The notes beneath the pieces are model-generated. The model ran no database searches, was not told the DNA's origin, and saw only the letters and a list, made by a program, of their open reading frames with translations. Made by a program: the position numbers and the translations under genes. Shown in pieces: positions 34,662 to 41,868 of a stretch of 48,038 bases of DNA (positions within the stretch are counted from its first letter, which is position 1; each line of letters starts with the position of its first letter). Source of the stretch: an uncultured Bacillota bacterium (GTDB taxonomy: Bacteria > Bacillota_I > Bacilli_A > RF39 > UBA660); NCBI GenBank assembly GCA_945867665.1, contig CAMBIR010000002.1, forward strand, positions 1 through 48,038. The letters are read 5' to 3'.

Positions 34662-36014
34662 ATGGAAATTAAAGAATTATATAAAAATAGTTATCTGAAT
34701 AAAAATGTTTGTGTTCATGGGTGGATTCGAAGTCATCGGAGGCAATCTCATTTTGGTTTTATTGATTTAACGGATGGGACTTGTTTTAAGACGATTCAAG
34801 TTGTTTATGATGAGGGATTAGATAATTTTAATTTGATTAATAAATTATTAGTTGGTTCTAGTGTTGAAGTTGAAGGAATGATTGTTGAAAGTTCTGGTAA
34901 GCAGGAGTTTGAATTAAAGGCTACTCGTGTTTTGGTTTTAGGAACAAGTGATGAGACTTATCCTATTCAACCTAAAAGACATTCAAGAGAGTTTTTAAGG
35001 GATGTTGCTTATTTAAGACCTAGAACTTCGTTATTTCAGGCTGTATTTCGAATTAGAAGTGTAGCTTCGATGGCTATTCATACTTATTTTCAAGAAAGAG
35101 GCTATGTTTATTTCCATGCGCCTATTATTACGGCTAATGATTGTGAAGGAGCAGGGGAAATGTTTCGGGTAACGACGCTTGATCCAAGGAATACAAAAAG
35201 TCGGGAAGAAGATGATTTTTTTGGAAAAATGACAGGACTTACTGTTTCTGGGCAATTAGAGGCTGAAACTTTTGCGACTGCTTTTTCTAAATGTTATACA
35301 TTTGGTCCTACTTTTCGGGCTGAGAATTCTAATACTAAAATTCATGCTTCTGAATTTTGGATGATTGAGCCAGAAGTTGCTTTTTGTGATTTAGATGGCA
35401 TTATGGATATTGAAGAGGAATGTTTAAAGTTTATTGTATCTTATGTTTTAGATAAGTGTCCTGACGAGATTGAATTTTTAGATAAGTTTGTTGAAAAGGG
35501 ATTAAAAAATAAATTAGAGAAATTGGTTCAAAGTGAGTTTGTTCGCGTAACGCATGAAGAGGTTATTCGTATTTTGAAGGAGGCTTCTATAGATTTTGAA
35601 TTTACTCCAGAATATGGAGAAGATATTGCTAAAGAGCATGAGAAATATATTACAGAATACTTTGGATGTCCTGTTTTTATTAAAGATTGGCCTCGGGATA
35701 TTAAGGCTTTCTATATGAAACAAAATGATGATGGAAAGACTGTTAGAGCGGTTGATTTAGAGGTTCCTGGTGTTGGGGAATTGATTGGTGGTTCGGAGAG
35801 AGAAGCTGATTATGATAAGTTAGTTAATCGTATGAATGAATTAGGGATGAATATAGAGGAATTAGATTGGTATGTTAATTTGAGAAAATTTGGTACTGTT
35901 CCTCATTCTGGATTTGGAATTGGGTTTGAGAGACTTCTTATTTATTTGACTGGTGTTGATAATATTAGAGATGTTATTCCTTATCCTAGAACACCTAAAT
36001 CTTGTGATTTTTAG
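34662..36014 (+). CDS. asnS: Asparaginyl-tRNA synthetase
   Basis: A class II aminoacyl-tRNA synthetase of 450 residues, charging tRNA-Asn. It has an N-terminal OB-fold anticodon-binding domain (VCVHGWIRSHRRQSHFGFID), the FLRDVAYLRPRTSLFQAVFR motif 1 area, TFGPTFRAENSNTKIHASEF (motif 2), and GFGIGFERLLIYLTG with RDVIPYPRTPKS (motif 3). FRAENSNTKIHASEFWMIEPE distinguishes AsnRS from AspRS. It starts with ATG 34662 behind GGATGTGAAG. It is monocistronic and followed by a terminator. Confidence 0.96.
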   Translation: MEIKELYKNSYLNKNVCVHGWIRSHRRQSHFGFIDLTDGTCFKTIQVVYDEGLDNFNLINKLLVGSSVEVEGMIVESSGKQEFELKATRVLVLGTSDETYPIQPKRHSREFLRDVAYLRPRTSLFQAVFRIRSVASMAIHTYFQERGYVYFHAPIITANDCEGAGEMFRVTTLDPRNTKSREEDDFFGKMTGLTVSGQLEAETFATAFSKCYTFGPTFRAENSNTKIHASEFWMIEPEVAFCDLDGIMDIEEECLKFIVSYVLDKCPDEIEFLDKFVEKGLKNKLEKLVQSEFVRVTHEEVIRILKEASIDFEFTPEYGEDIAKEHEKYITEYFGCPVFIKDWPRDIKAFYMKQNDDGKTVRAVDLEVPGVGELIGGSEREADYDKLVNRMNELGMNIEELDWYVNLRKFGTVPHSGFGIGFERLLIYLTGVDNIRDVIPYPRTPKSCDF

Positions 36015-36019
36015 AAATT

Positions 36020-36082
36020 AAAATACTTATTATTATTATACTCTATTTATAGAGATTATAAGTAAGATAAGTATTTTTCTTT
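36020..36082 (+). terminator. Terminator after asnS
   Basis: AAAATACTTAT (36020-36030) pairs with ATAAGTATTTT (36067-36077) around an inner CTCTAT/ATAGAG hairpin, followed by a T-rich tail. The outer arm sequence matches that of the divIB terminator. Confidence 0.75.
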
Positions 36083-36147
36083 TGGAAAAAATTGCTAGAT
36101 ATGAAAGTTATTTTTTGGGATATATTAATAGTGATTGGAGGGATGAA

Positions 36148-36813
36148 ATGAAAAAGTTATTCGTTGCATTTTTTGTATTATTATTAGCCTCTGGTTGTGG
36201 AGTTAAGCATGATTCTTTGTCTTGTGAGACAACAACTAATTCAAATGGAATTACTACGACAACACATTATGATATTGATTATATGGATAATGATGTTAAA
36301 ATGATTAAGATTACTTATGATTATAAGCAAGATAATGATATTTCTAATGATAATACAAAAACAAATGGTACAAGTGATGATAACACTGCTACTAATGGTG
36401 CAGATAACAATCAGACAAATGATACGAAAAGTACTCGTGAAAAGCAAGATGGGGTTAGTTCTGATACTGATGGAATATCTGAAGAGAAGGATAGTAATGC
36501 AAGTTTAAAATCTGATGATGTTGTAGATGGTGTTGTTGGAGATGCTGTTGATAGTACAATTGATGGTGTTACTAATACTATTTTGGATTTGGCTGGTATT
36601 CGTACTACTTATGAAAATCAAATGAATACTTATGGTAATATTTCAGGGTTTTCTTATAAAGTAGATAAGGATATTGATAATGAATATAAAGTAATTTATT
36701 CTATTGATATGGATAAAATTAGTGATTCTGATTTATCAAAGTTTAATATTCCAAGTAGAAATTTTAAGGATTTGAAAAAAAACTATCAAGATCTTGGTTA
36801 TACTTGTAAATAA
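36148..36813 (+). CDS. Lipoprotein of unknown function
   Basis: A 221-residue lipoprotein: MKKLFVAFFVLLLASGC with lipid Cys17, a Thr/Asn/Asp-rich low-complexity linker (residues ~65-120), and a C-terminal ~90-residue globular part. ATG 36148 follows GGAGGGATGAA; an earlier in-frame start at 36082 would put the lipobox too far inside. The family is not recognised. It is convergent with the PBP gene and ends in their shared terminator. Confidence 0.72.
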   Translation: MKKLFVAFFVLLLASGCGVKHDSLSCETTTNSNGITTTTHYDIDYMDNDVKMIKITYDYKQDNDISNDNTKTNGTSDDNTATNGADNNQTNDTKSTREKQDGVSSDTDGISEEKDSNASLKSDDVVDGVVGDAVDSTIDGVTNTILDLAGIRTTYENQMNTYGNISGFSYKVDKDIDNEYKVIYSIDMDKISDSDLSKFNIPSRNFKDLKKNYQDLGYTCK

Positions 36814-36843
36814 AAAGTTCATTAGGTTTTCTAATGAACTTTT
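36813..36843. terminator. Bidirectional terminator, lipoprotein and PBP
   Basis: AAAAGTTCATTAG (36813-36825) pairs perfectly with CTAATGAACTTTT (36831-36843) around a 5-nt loop. A and T runs on both sides serve both convergent genes. Confidence 0.9.
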
Positions 36844-36844
36844 G

Positions 36845-39646
36845 TTATGCGATGGTTATTTTTCTTGTTGCAGTTTTTGTGATTGTTTCGCCGTTGTCTA
36901 GTTTATAACTTACTTTGTAGGTAATTGTTCCTGATTGTGTTAGTTTGTTTACTTCGGTTTCTAAACTGGCTAGAGAATCACATTTTGTTCCATTTAATGA
37001 ATACTCTATTTTCGCTTTTGATAAGATATCTTTACCACCGTAAGTAACACTAATTCCTTCTTCTGTATAGGTTTCTCCAGGAGATAATGTGATATTATTT
37101 CCTCCTATAACGGTTATTTTTAAGTCACTGGAAGTAGAATCGTTATCTTCTCTGCCTCCTGATAGGGATACATTTGCACTAACACCGTTAGAAGCATTAT
37201 TTTTGAAGTTTCTATATTCTACTTTTACTACTAAAGCATTTACGCTACTATTGCCGTGGTAGGTATAACTTTTATCGGTGGTAAAGGTTATGAAATTTAA
37301 TCCAGATGCGGTTTTGGCGTAAATTCCATATCCAAGTCCTCCTAATATGTCATTATTATAAGAAAGTCTATCTTGAACAAATTTACTTGTGCCATTTCCG
37401 AAGACAGATTGACTGAAGTACTTATTTAAGTATTCTTGACTAACAACATCTGGTGTTTTGTGTTCCCAAGATAGTTTTACGATATTTCCTGATGAGGTTG
37501 CTTTTAAATTGGTTACATCATCTAATTTAGCGAATCTTTTTGATTCTTCGGTTGGTTCTGTTCCAGAGATAAAGTATTCTGTTTTAATTAATGATTCTGG
37601 AGTATATTGACTAGGTTTTGCTGCTGGCCATGTTTCTGCTTCTACTTGTGCTTGAGTGACGCTTGATGGTTGATTAAATTTTTCGTTTGTGACAGGAATA
37701 TTTTTCATAATAGCGGCCATTAAGTTATCTTTTGGTGCGCTAGCTGAATTATAATATTGTCTTGAAATATCTTTAAATGCATATCCGTACCATAAGGCAA
37801 TTGAATATTGCGGAGTATATGCGACTGTCCATAGGTCGTTTACGGCGCTTCCAGGTAATTTTTTTGCTTTCATTGTAGCGTCATCAAAGTTTGAAGTTCC
37901 TGTTTTGGCAGCAATTGTTCCTCGGTATCCTGAGGTTCCACCACTAAATCCGTAGTGTGCAGCATATTCTAGTACGTTTGTGATTAGATAAGCCGTTGAG
38001 TCTTTCATGGCTTGGGTTTTTTTATTTTCAAATTCGGTTGTTTTTCCTGAACTACGATAGGTAATAGAGGTTACGGTATATGGTTCAGTGTAGTAACCGC
38101 CGTTTGCAAATGCGGCATATGAACCAGCCATTTGGGTTGTTGTAACACCTGGGTCTAATCCACCAATTGCGTAGGATTCGTAGGCAACATGGTCTTTTAG
38201 GGGGATTCCTAAACCTTCGACAAAGTTTACAATTTTTTTATTGCCGACGTCTTTTTGAACAGTTTGTAAGGCTTTTACGGCTGGAACATTTCTTGAGATA
38301 CTAAGGGCATCTCTTAGGGTCATTAAGCCTTTGTACCCAGAGTCCCAGTTATTAAATGCTGTTCCATCCGCGTATTGCCATGCTTCGTCGTTAAATAGTT
38401 GGTATGTAGAGAAATTGTCATATTCGAATCCGGGAGCATAAGCAAATATTGGTTTAGCCGTTGAACCTGGTTGTCTTTTTTCTTGGGTAGCGTAGTTCCA
38501 CTCTCTTTCTCCTGTTCGATTTCTTCCGGCTCCAATTGCTGATATTGCTCCGGTTTTTACATCAACAATAGTAATTCCAGCTTGTACTTTATCGTCTTTC
38601 CATTTATAGTCTTCACCGGCTAAAATTTTATTAATTCCGTTTTGAATACTAGCGTCCATTGTGGTATGAATTTCCATGGATACTAAGGCTGGGTCTTGTT
38701 TTGTTTTTTTGATGACTTCAGAGACAACGGTATCAATGAAGCCTTGATAGTTATTTGATTCACTTGTTCCTACTAGTAGGGAAGAAATATCAATACTAGA
38801 GGCAATGTCTGCTTCTTCTTGTGTGATATATCCGTGTCTTACCATTAGTTTTAAAACTGTATTTACACGTTTTTTGGTTCGTTCTGGATTTTTATATGGG
38901 TTATCTCCGTTTGGAGATTGAAATAATCCAGCGATGATGGCTGCTTCTGGTAGACTTAAATCGGATACTGATTTTCCGAAGTAATATTTACTTGCTTCTT
39001 CAACCCCGTAAACATTTCCTCCTAGAAGGCTATCGTTTACGTAAAATTCCATGATTTCTTCTTTGGTATATTTTTTTTCCATAAAGAAGACAGAAATATA
39101 GACATCTTTAAATTTACGAATAATTCCTTCAATTCCATTTCTTTCGGTTGAGGTTAGGTTGTTTTTTACTACTTGCATGGTTAGGGTAGAGGCACCGCCG
39201 GCACTAGAGTTTCCTAAAACTTGGCCAAGAGATGCTTTTAAGAATCTGGCTCCATCGACACCGTTATGTTGGAAAAATCTAGAGTCTTCTGTTGCGACGA
39301 TAGCGTCGATTAAAACTTGGGGTAGTTTGTCATAGGTAACAGATTCTCTTTTTTCCATGCCTAGTTTTCCAATGATATTGTTTTCTTTATCATAGATAAC
39401 GGTTTGGTCTTGGTTGGCTAAGGCGTTGGGATTAAATTCTCCGCAACTTGAAACAATATAGATGCAAAAGGCAAATACTGCAAAGACGCCAAGACAAGCA
39501 CATACAATTAGGAAACTAAGAATTTTTTTCCACCATTTTCTTTTTTTTCTTATTCCATCCTTTTTTTTGCTTTCTTTGTTGTTAATTATTGGTTGTTTTT
39601 TTGAAGAAGTTCTTTTCTTTTTTTTCTTCTTCGTTATTTTTTCCAT
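36845..39646 (-). CDS. Class A penicillin-binding protein, PBP1A type
   Basis: A bifunctional peptidoglycan synthase of 933 residues. A Lys-rich cytosolic start and one membrane helix (~41-66) precede the GT51 glycosyltransferase with catalytic Glu120 in VATEDSRFFQHNGVDG. The transpeptidase has QPGSTAKP with Ser395, SRN (451-453) and KTGT at 581-584. A C-terminal extension holds an FnIII-like domain (~700-810) and a final Ig-like domain (~840-933, ITLSPGETYTEEGISVTYGG). Such C-terminal extensions are common in Bacillota PBP1 proteins but vary. The ATG overlaps the recU stop by one base; recU-pbp is a conserved Bacillota pair. Confidence 0.93.
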   Translation of the reverse strand: MEKITKKKKKKRTSSKKQPIINNKESKKKDGIRKKRKWWKKILSFLIVCACLGVFAVFAFCIYIVSSCGEFNPNALANQDQTVIYDKENNIIGKLGMEKRESVTYDKLPQVLIDAIVATEDSRFFQHNGVDGARFLKASLGQVLGNSSAGGASTLTMQVVKNNLTSTERNGIEGIIRKFKDVYISVFFMEKKYTKEEIMEFYVNDSLLGGNVYGVEEASKYYFGKSVSDLSLPEAAIIAGLFQSPNGDNPYKNPERTKKRVNTVLKLMVRHGYITQEEADIASSIDISSLLVGTSESNNYQGFIDTVVSEVIKKTKQDPALVSMEIHTTMDASIQNGINKILAGEDYKWKDDKVQAGITIVDVKTGAISAIGAGRNRTGEREWNYATQEKRQPGSTAKPIFAYAPGFEYDNFSTYQLFNDEAWQYADGTAFNNWDSGYKGLMTLRDALSISRNVPAVKALQTVQKDVGNKKIVNFVEGLGIPLKDHVAYESYAIGGLDPGVTTTQMAGSYAAFANGGYYTEPYTVTSITYRSSGKTTEFENKKTQAMKDSTAYLITNVLEYAAHYGFSGGTSGYRGTIAAKTGTSNFDDATMKAKKLPGSAVNDLWTVAYTPQYSIALWYGYAFKDISRQYYNSASAPKDNLMAAIMKNIPVTNEKFNQPSSVTQAQVEAETWPAAKPSQYTPESLIKTEYFISGTEPTEESKRFAKLDDVTNLKATSSGNIVKLSWEHKTPDVVSQEYLNKYFSQSVFGNGTSKFVQDRLSYNNDILGGLGYGIYAKTASGLNFITFTTDKSYTYHGNSSVNALVVKVEYRNFKNNASNGVSANVSLSGGREDNDSTSSDLKITVIGGNNITLSPGETYTEEGISVTYGGKDILSKAKIEYSLNGTKCDSLASLETEVNKLTQSGTITYKVSYKLDNGETITKTATRKITIA

Positions 39647-40200
39647 TATTGTTCACTTCCTTTATTTTTTAATATATTATCGATTATTTTAATATAGTCT
39701 AGTCTAGGGGCATATTTTATTTCGATTAAGTAACCTTTTTTTTTGAAGTATTCTAAGGGAATAGATTTTCTTTCTTCTGTATTAATAAAGGAGATTAAAT
39801 CATTTCCTAGAAGCAAGAAGGTTTGATTTAGATTAGAGAATCTGACGATTAAGTAGGCAATTCCACCGTGGTGTATTACTTTTTTGATATGTTCTAGTTG
39901 ATGTGCGTGAATATTTGAAAGTGGGAAGCTGGTTTTGCTTAATGTTTCTTTGGCATCAAATTCTAGGTATTTTCCTTGGTAGATTCCGGTATAGTCTAGA
40001 GTGGATGGTTCATTGAAATAAGCTTCTTTGATTTTATTTTTGGGATACTCTACTTGGACTACGCGAATTGGGGTTGGCTTTTTATAAATAATGGCAATGT
40101 CATGCAGTTTATAATATTCATTTGTTTGGTTAATGTCGTTTTCTAAAGTCATTCCTCTGTTGGCGTAGATATTATTTTTGAAGTAATTTTGTAATCTCGT
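39646..40200 (-). CDS. recU: Holliday junction resolvase RecU, apparent ACG start
   Basis: RecU cuts Holliday junctions in recombination and chromosome segregation. Conserved parts are the RGMTLENDINQTNEYY region, AIIYKKPTPIRVVQVEYP, KIKEAYFNEPSTLDYTGIYQ with GKYLEFDAKETLSKTSFPL, and APRLDYIKIID. The first in-frame ATG (40152) falls inside the conserved ANRGM stretch, but homologous sequence (NYFKNNIYANRG) runs 16 codons further to an ACG at 40200. That ACG lies nine bases after AGGTGG, inside AAAGGTGGTGAG. A canonical start there is absent, so the start is ACG, a mutated ATG, or the internal ATG giving a shortened protein. Confidence 0.85.
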   Translation of the reverse strand, partial: TRLQNYFKNNIYANRGMTLENDINQTNEYYKLHDIAIIYKKPTPIRVVQVEYPKNKIKEAYFNEPSTLDYTGIYQGKYLEFDAKETLSKTSFPLSNIHAHQLEHIKKVIHHGGIAYLIVRFSNLNQTFLLLGNDLISFINTEERKSIPLEYFKKKGYLIEIKYAPRLDYIKIIDNILKNKGSEQ

Positions 40201-40297
40201 AAAAACTCACCACCTTTGTTTCATTATACTATAAAATGGTATGATTTTGTTCTATTTTACAATACTTAAATCAATTTTTATGTCTAGTAGTGTAAAG

Positions 40298-40326
40298 TTG
40301 ATTTATTTTCTTTTTTTACATATAGT
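40298..40326 (+). promoter_or_regulatory. Promoter giving a near-leaderless yunB transcript
   Basis: TTGATT (40298-40303), 17-bp spacer, TATAGT (40321-40326). The yunB ATG at 40332 is only five bases after the -10, where transcription should start, and no Shine-Dalgarno is present. Confidence 0.65.
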
Positions 40327-40331
40327 TTAGT

Positions 40332-41111
40332 ATGAATAAGTATTTTGAGTTGAAAAGAAAAAGAAAGAGAAATGATATAGGAACTTTTTTTCTTTATTTT
40401 ATTTTATTTAGTGTAGTGGGGGCTATTCTTTTTATTTCTTATTTCAGTAAGGTTTTAGGGCCTGGGTTGGTTAAGTGTGCTGAAGATGAGGTGGAGAGGT
40501 TAGTTGGTGTTGTTTTGAATAATGGAATAAGAAAATATTTAAGTTGTCATGAGGTGGGGGATGTTTTAGAGATTGTAAGAGGAGATGGGGAAAAGATTGA
40601 GTTGATTCGCTATGATACAAAGAGATTGAATCAGGTTATGGTTGAGATTACGGAGATGTTTTCTTCTGATTTAGATGACATGGTGCGGGGAAATTTTTCT
40701 AGGTTAGGGATAAAGGAAGTGGGGAATGCTAGTTCTATTTATCAAAAAATGAATGATGGGATTTTGTTTTCTATTTCGATGGGGAGTGCGACGGGAAATC
40801 CACTACTTGCTAATATTGGACCTAAGATTCCGCTTAATTTAAGTGTTATAACTGATGCTTTTACGGATGTTGATGCAACGATTCGAAATTATGGATTAAA
40901 TAATGCAATGGTAGATGTTCGGGTGGTGGTGAAGGTTAGTTTTGTTATTCAGATGCCGTTTTTGTCTAAAAAGGTGACAATAAAAAGAAAGCTCCCTCTT
41001 ACTATGGAGATTATTAATGGAGAGATTCCTAACTATTATTTTTCAACATCTTCTTTAGATAATTCTGGAAATAAATCTGGAAAAAATACTGATTTAAAGT
41101 TGACTTCTTAA
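40332..41111 (+). CDS. yunB: YunB-like sporulation protein
   Basis: A 259-residue protein with one N-terminal membrane helix (~20-42) after a very basic start. The external part has family marks: ISMGSATGNPLLANIGPKIP, then LNLSVITDAFTDVDATIRNY, GLNNAMVDVRVVVKV and MPFLSKKVTIKRKLPLTMEI. YunB is a mother-cell sporulation protein in Bacillus with an unclear role. The ATG has no ribosome binding site and lies at the expected transcript start. It is divergent from recU and ends in its own hairpin. Confidence 0.85.
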   Translation: MNKYFELKRKRKRNDIGTFFLYFILFSVVGAILFISYFSKVLGPGLVKCAEDEVERLVGVVLNNGIRKYLSCHEVGDVLEIVRGDGEKIELIRYDTKRLNQVMVEITEMFSSDLDDMVRGNFSRLGIKEVGNASSIYQKMNDGILFSISMGSATGNPLLANIGPKIPLNLSVITDAFTDVDATIRNYGLNNAMVDVRVVVKVSFVIQMPFLSKKVTIKRKLPLTMEIINGEIPNYYFSTSSLDNSGNKSGKNTDLKLTS

Positions 41112-41142
41112 AAATGAACTTTTAAAAAAGTTTATTTTTTTG
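41111..41142 (+). terminator. Terminator after yunB
   Basis: AAAATGAACTTTT (41111-41123) pairs with AAAAGTTTATTTT (41126-41138, one G-T), followed by further T. The tight 2-nt loop would open into a larger A-rich loop. Confidence 0.65.
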
Positions 41143-41152
41143 GAAAAAAAGG

Positions 41153-41181
41153 TTTAATTTTGAAAAAAAAAATGTTATCAT
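41153..41181 (+). promoter_or_regulatory. Candidate promoter of the Tad-like operon
   Basis: TTTAAT (41153-41158), 17-bp spacer, and TATCAT (41176-41181) preceded by TGt as an extended -10. The operon starts 28 bp downstream. Confidence 0.5.
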
Positions 41182-41208
41182 GGATGTAGAATAAAATTGG
41201 AGGATACG

Positions 41209-41859
41209 GTGGTGTTGATGAGATATATTAAATCCTTATTGGTTGGTGTTGTTTTCTTTTTTACATTTTTTGGTTATTGTTATGCGGAAGAGTGTGATGA
41301 AGAAAAGATGGAAAAACTTGCCTCTTTAGTGAATATTCATACTGAATTTGATGATGAAGCGGCACAAGCTGGGATAATTGGTCAAAATATGGTTACTATC
41401 TCAGGAATGGATAGTGCAATTTATGCTACAACGGATGATATGAGTGTTGTTTTTACTAGCTATTATGCAGTGAATGGGAATATTTCGATGGTTGTTCCTT
41501 ATGGGGTGGATACTTTGAAGTTTTATGCTACGAGTTGTCCGGATAAAGTTTTAAGGACGGAAAAATTAGATTTGAAAATTTATAATACTTATGCAGATGA
41601 TGTTTTATGTAAAGATATTGGAGAGAAGTTGGATGTTTGTCAAAAATACTTGGATACGAGGAATCTTAGTTATTCTCAGTTTGAGAGTAAGGTTAGGGCT
41701 TATTTGAAGAAGAGTGGTACTTCTTCAATTAGTGAAAAATTAACATTTCAAGATATTGTTAAAAAATATTTTTATATTTTTATTTTGGTTGGAGTGGTTT
41801 TTGTTATAGGGCTTATTTATTTAATTATTAGAAAGATAAAGAAAGATAAGTTAGATTAG
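41209..41859 (+). CDS. Exported membrane-anchored protein, first gene of Tad-like operon
   Basis: The product has a signal peptide (VGVVFFFTFFGYCYA, cleavage before EECDEE), a ~150-residue external domain with four Cys, and a C-terminal membrane helix (FYIFILVGVVFVIGLIYLII) with a basic tail. I recognise no domain. GTG 41209 is chosen from SD spacing (GGAGG at 41199-41203); GTG 41212 or ATG 41218 are alternatives. It is followed nine bases later by the thioester-like protein gene. It could be a stalk or anchor for the pilus or adhesin. Confidence 0.68.
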   Translation: MVLMRYIKSLLVGVVFFFTFFGYCYAEECDEEKMEKLASLVNIHTEFDDEAAQAGIIGQNMVTISGMDSAIYATTDDMSVVFTSYYAVNGNISMVVPYGVDTLKFYATSCPDKVLRTEKLDLKIYNTYADDVLCKDIGEKLDVCQKYLDTRNLSYSQFESKVRAYLKKSGTSSISEKLTFQDIVKKYFYIFILVGVVFVIGLIYLIIRKIKKDKLD

Positions 41860-41868
41860 AGGAGGAGT

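Noticed and set aside
40176..40213. GTG start with a short frame overlapping the recU leader
   Set aside because: It closes after about a dozen codons and encodes nothing conserved, while the ACG frame carries RecU homology.
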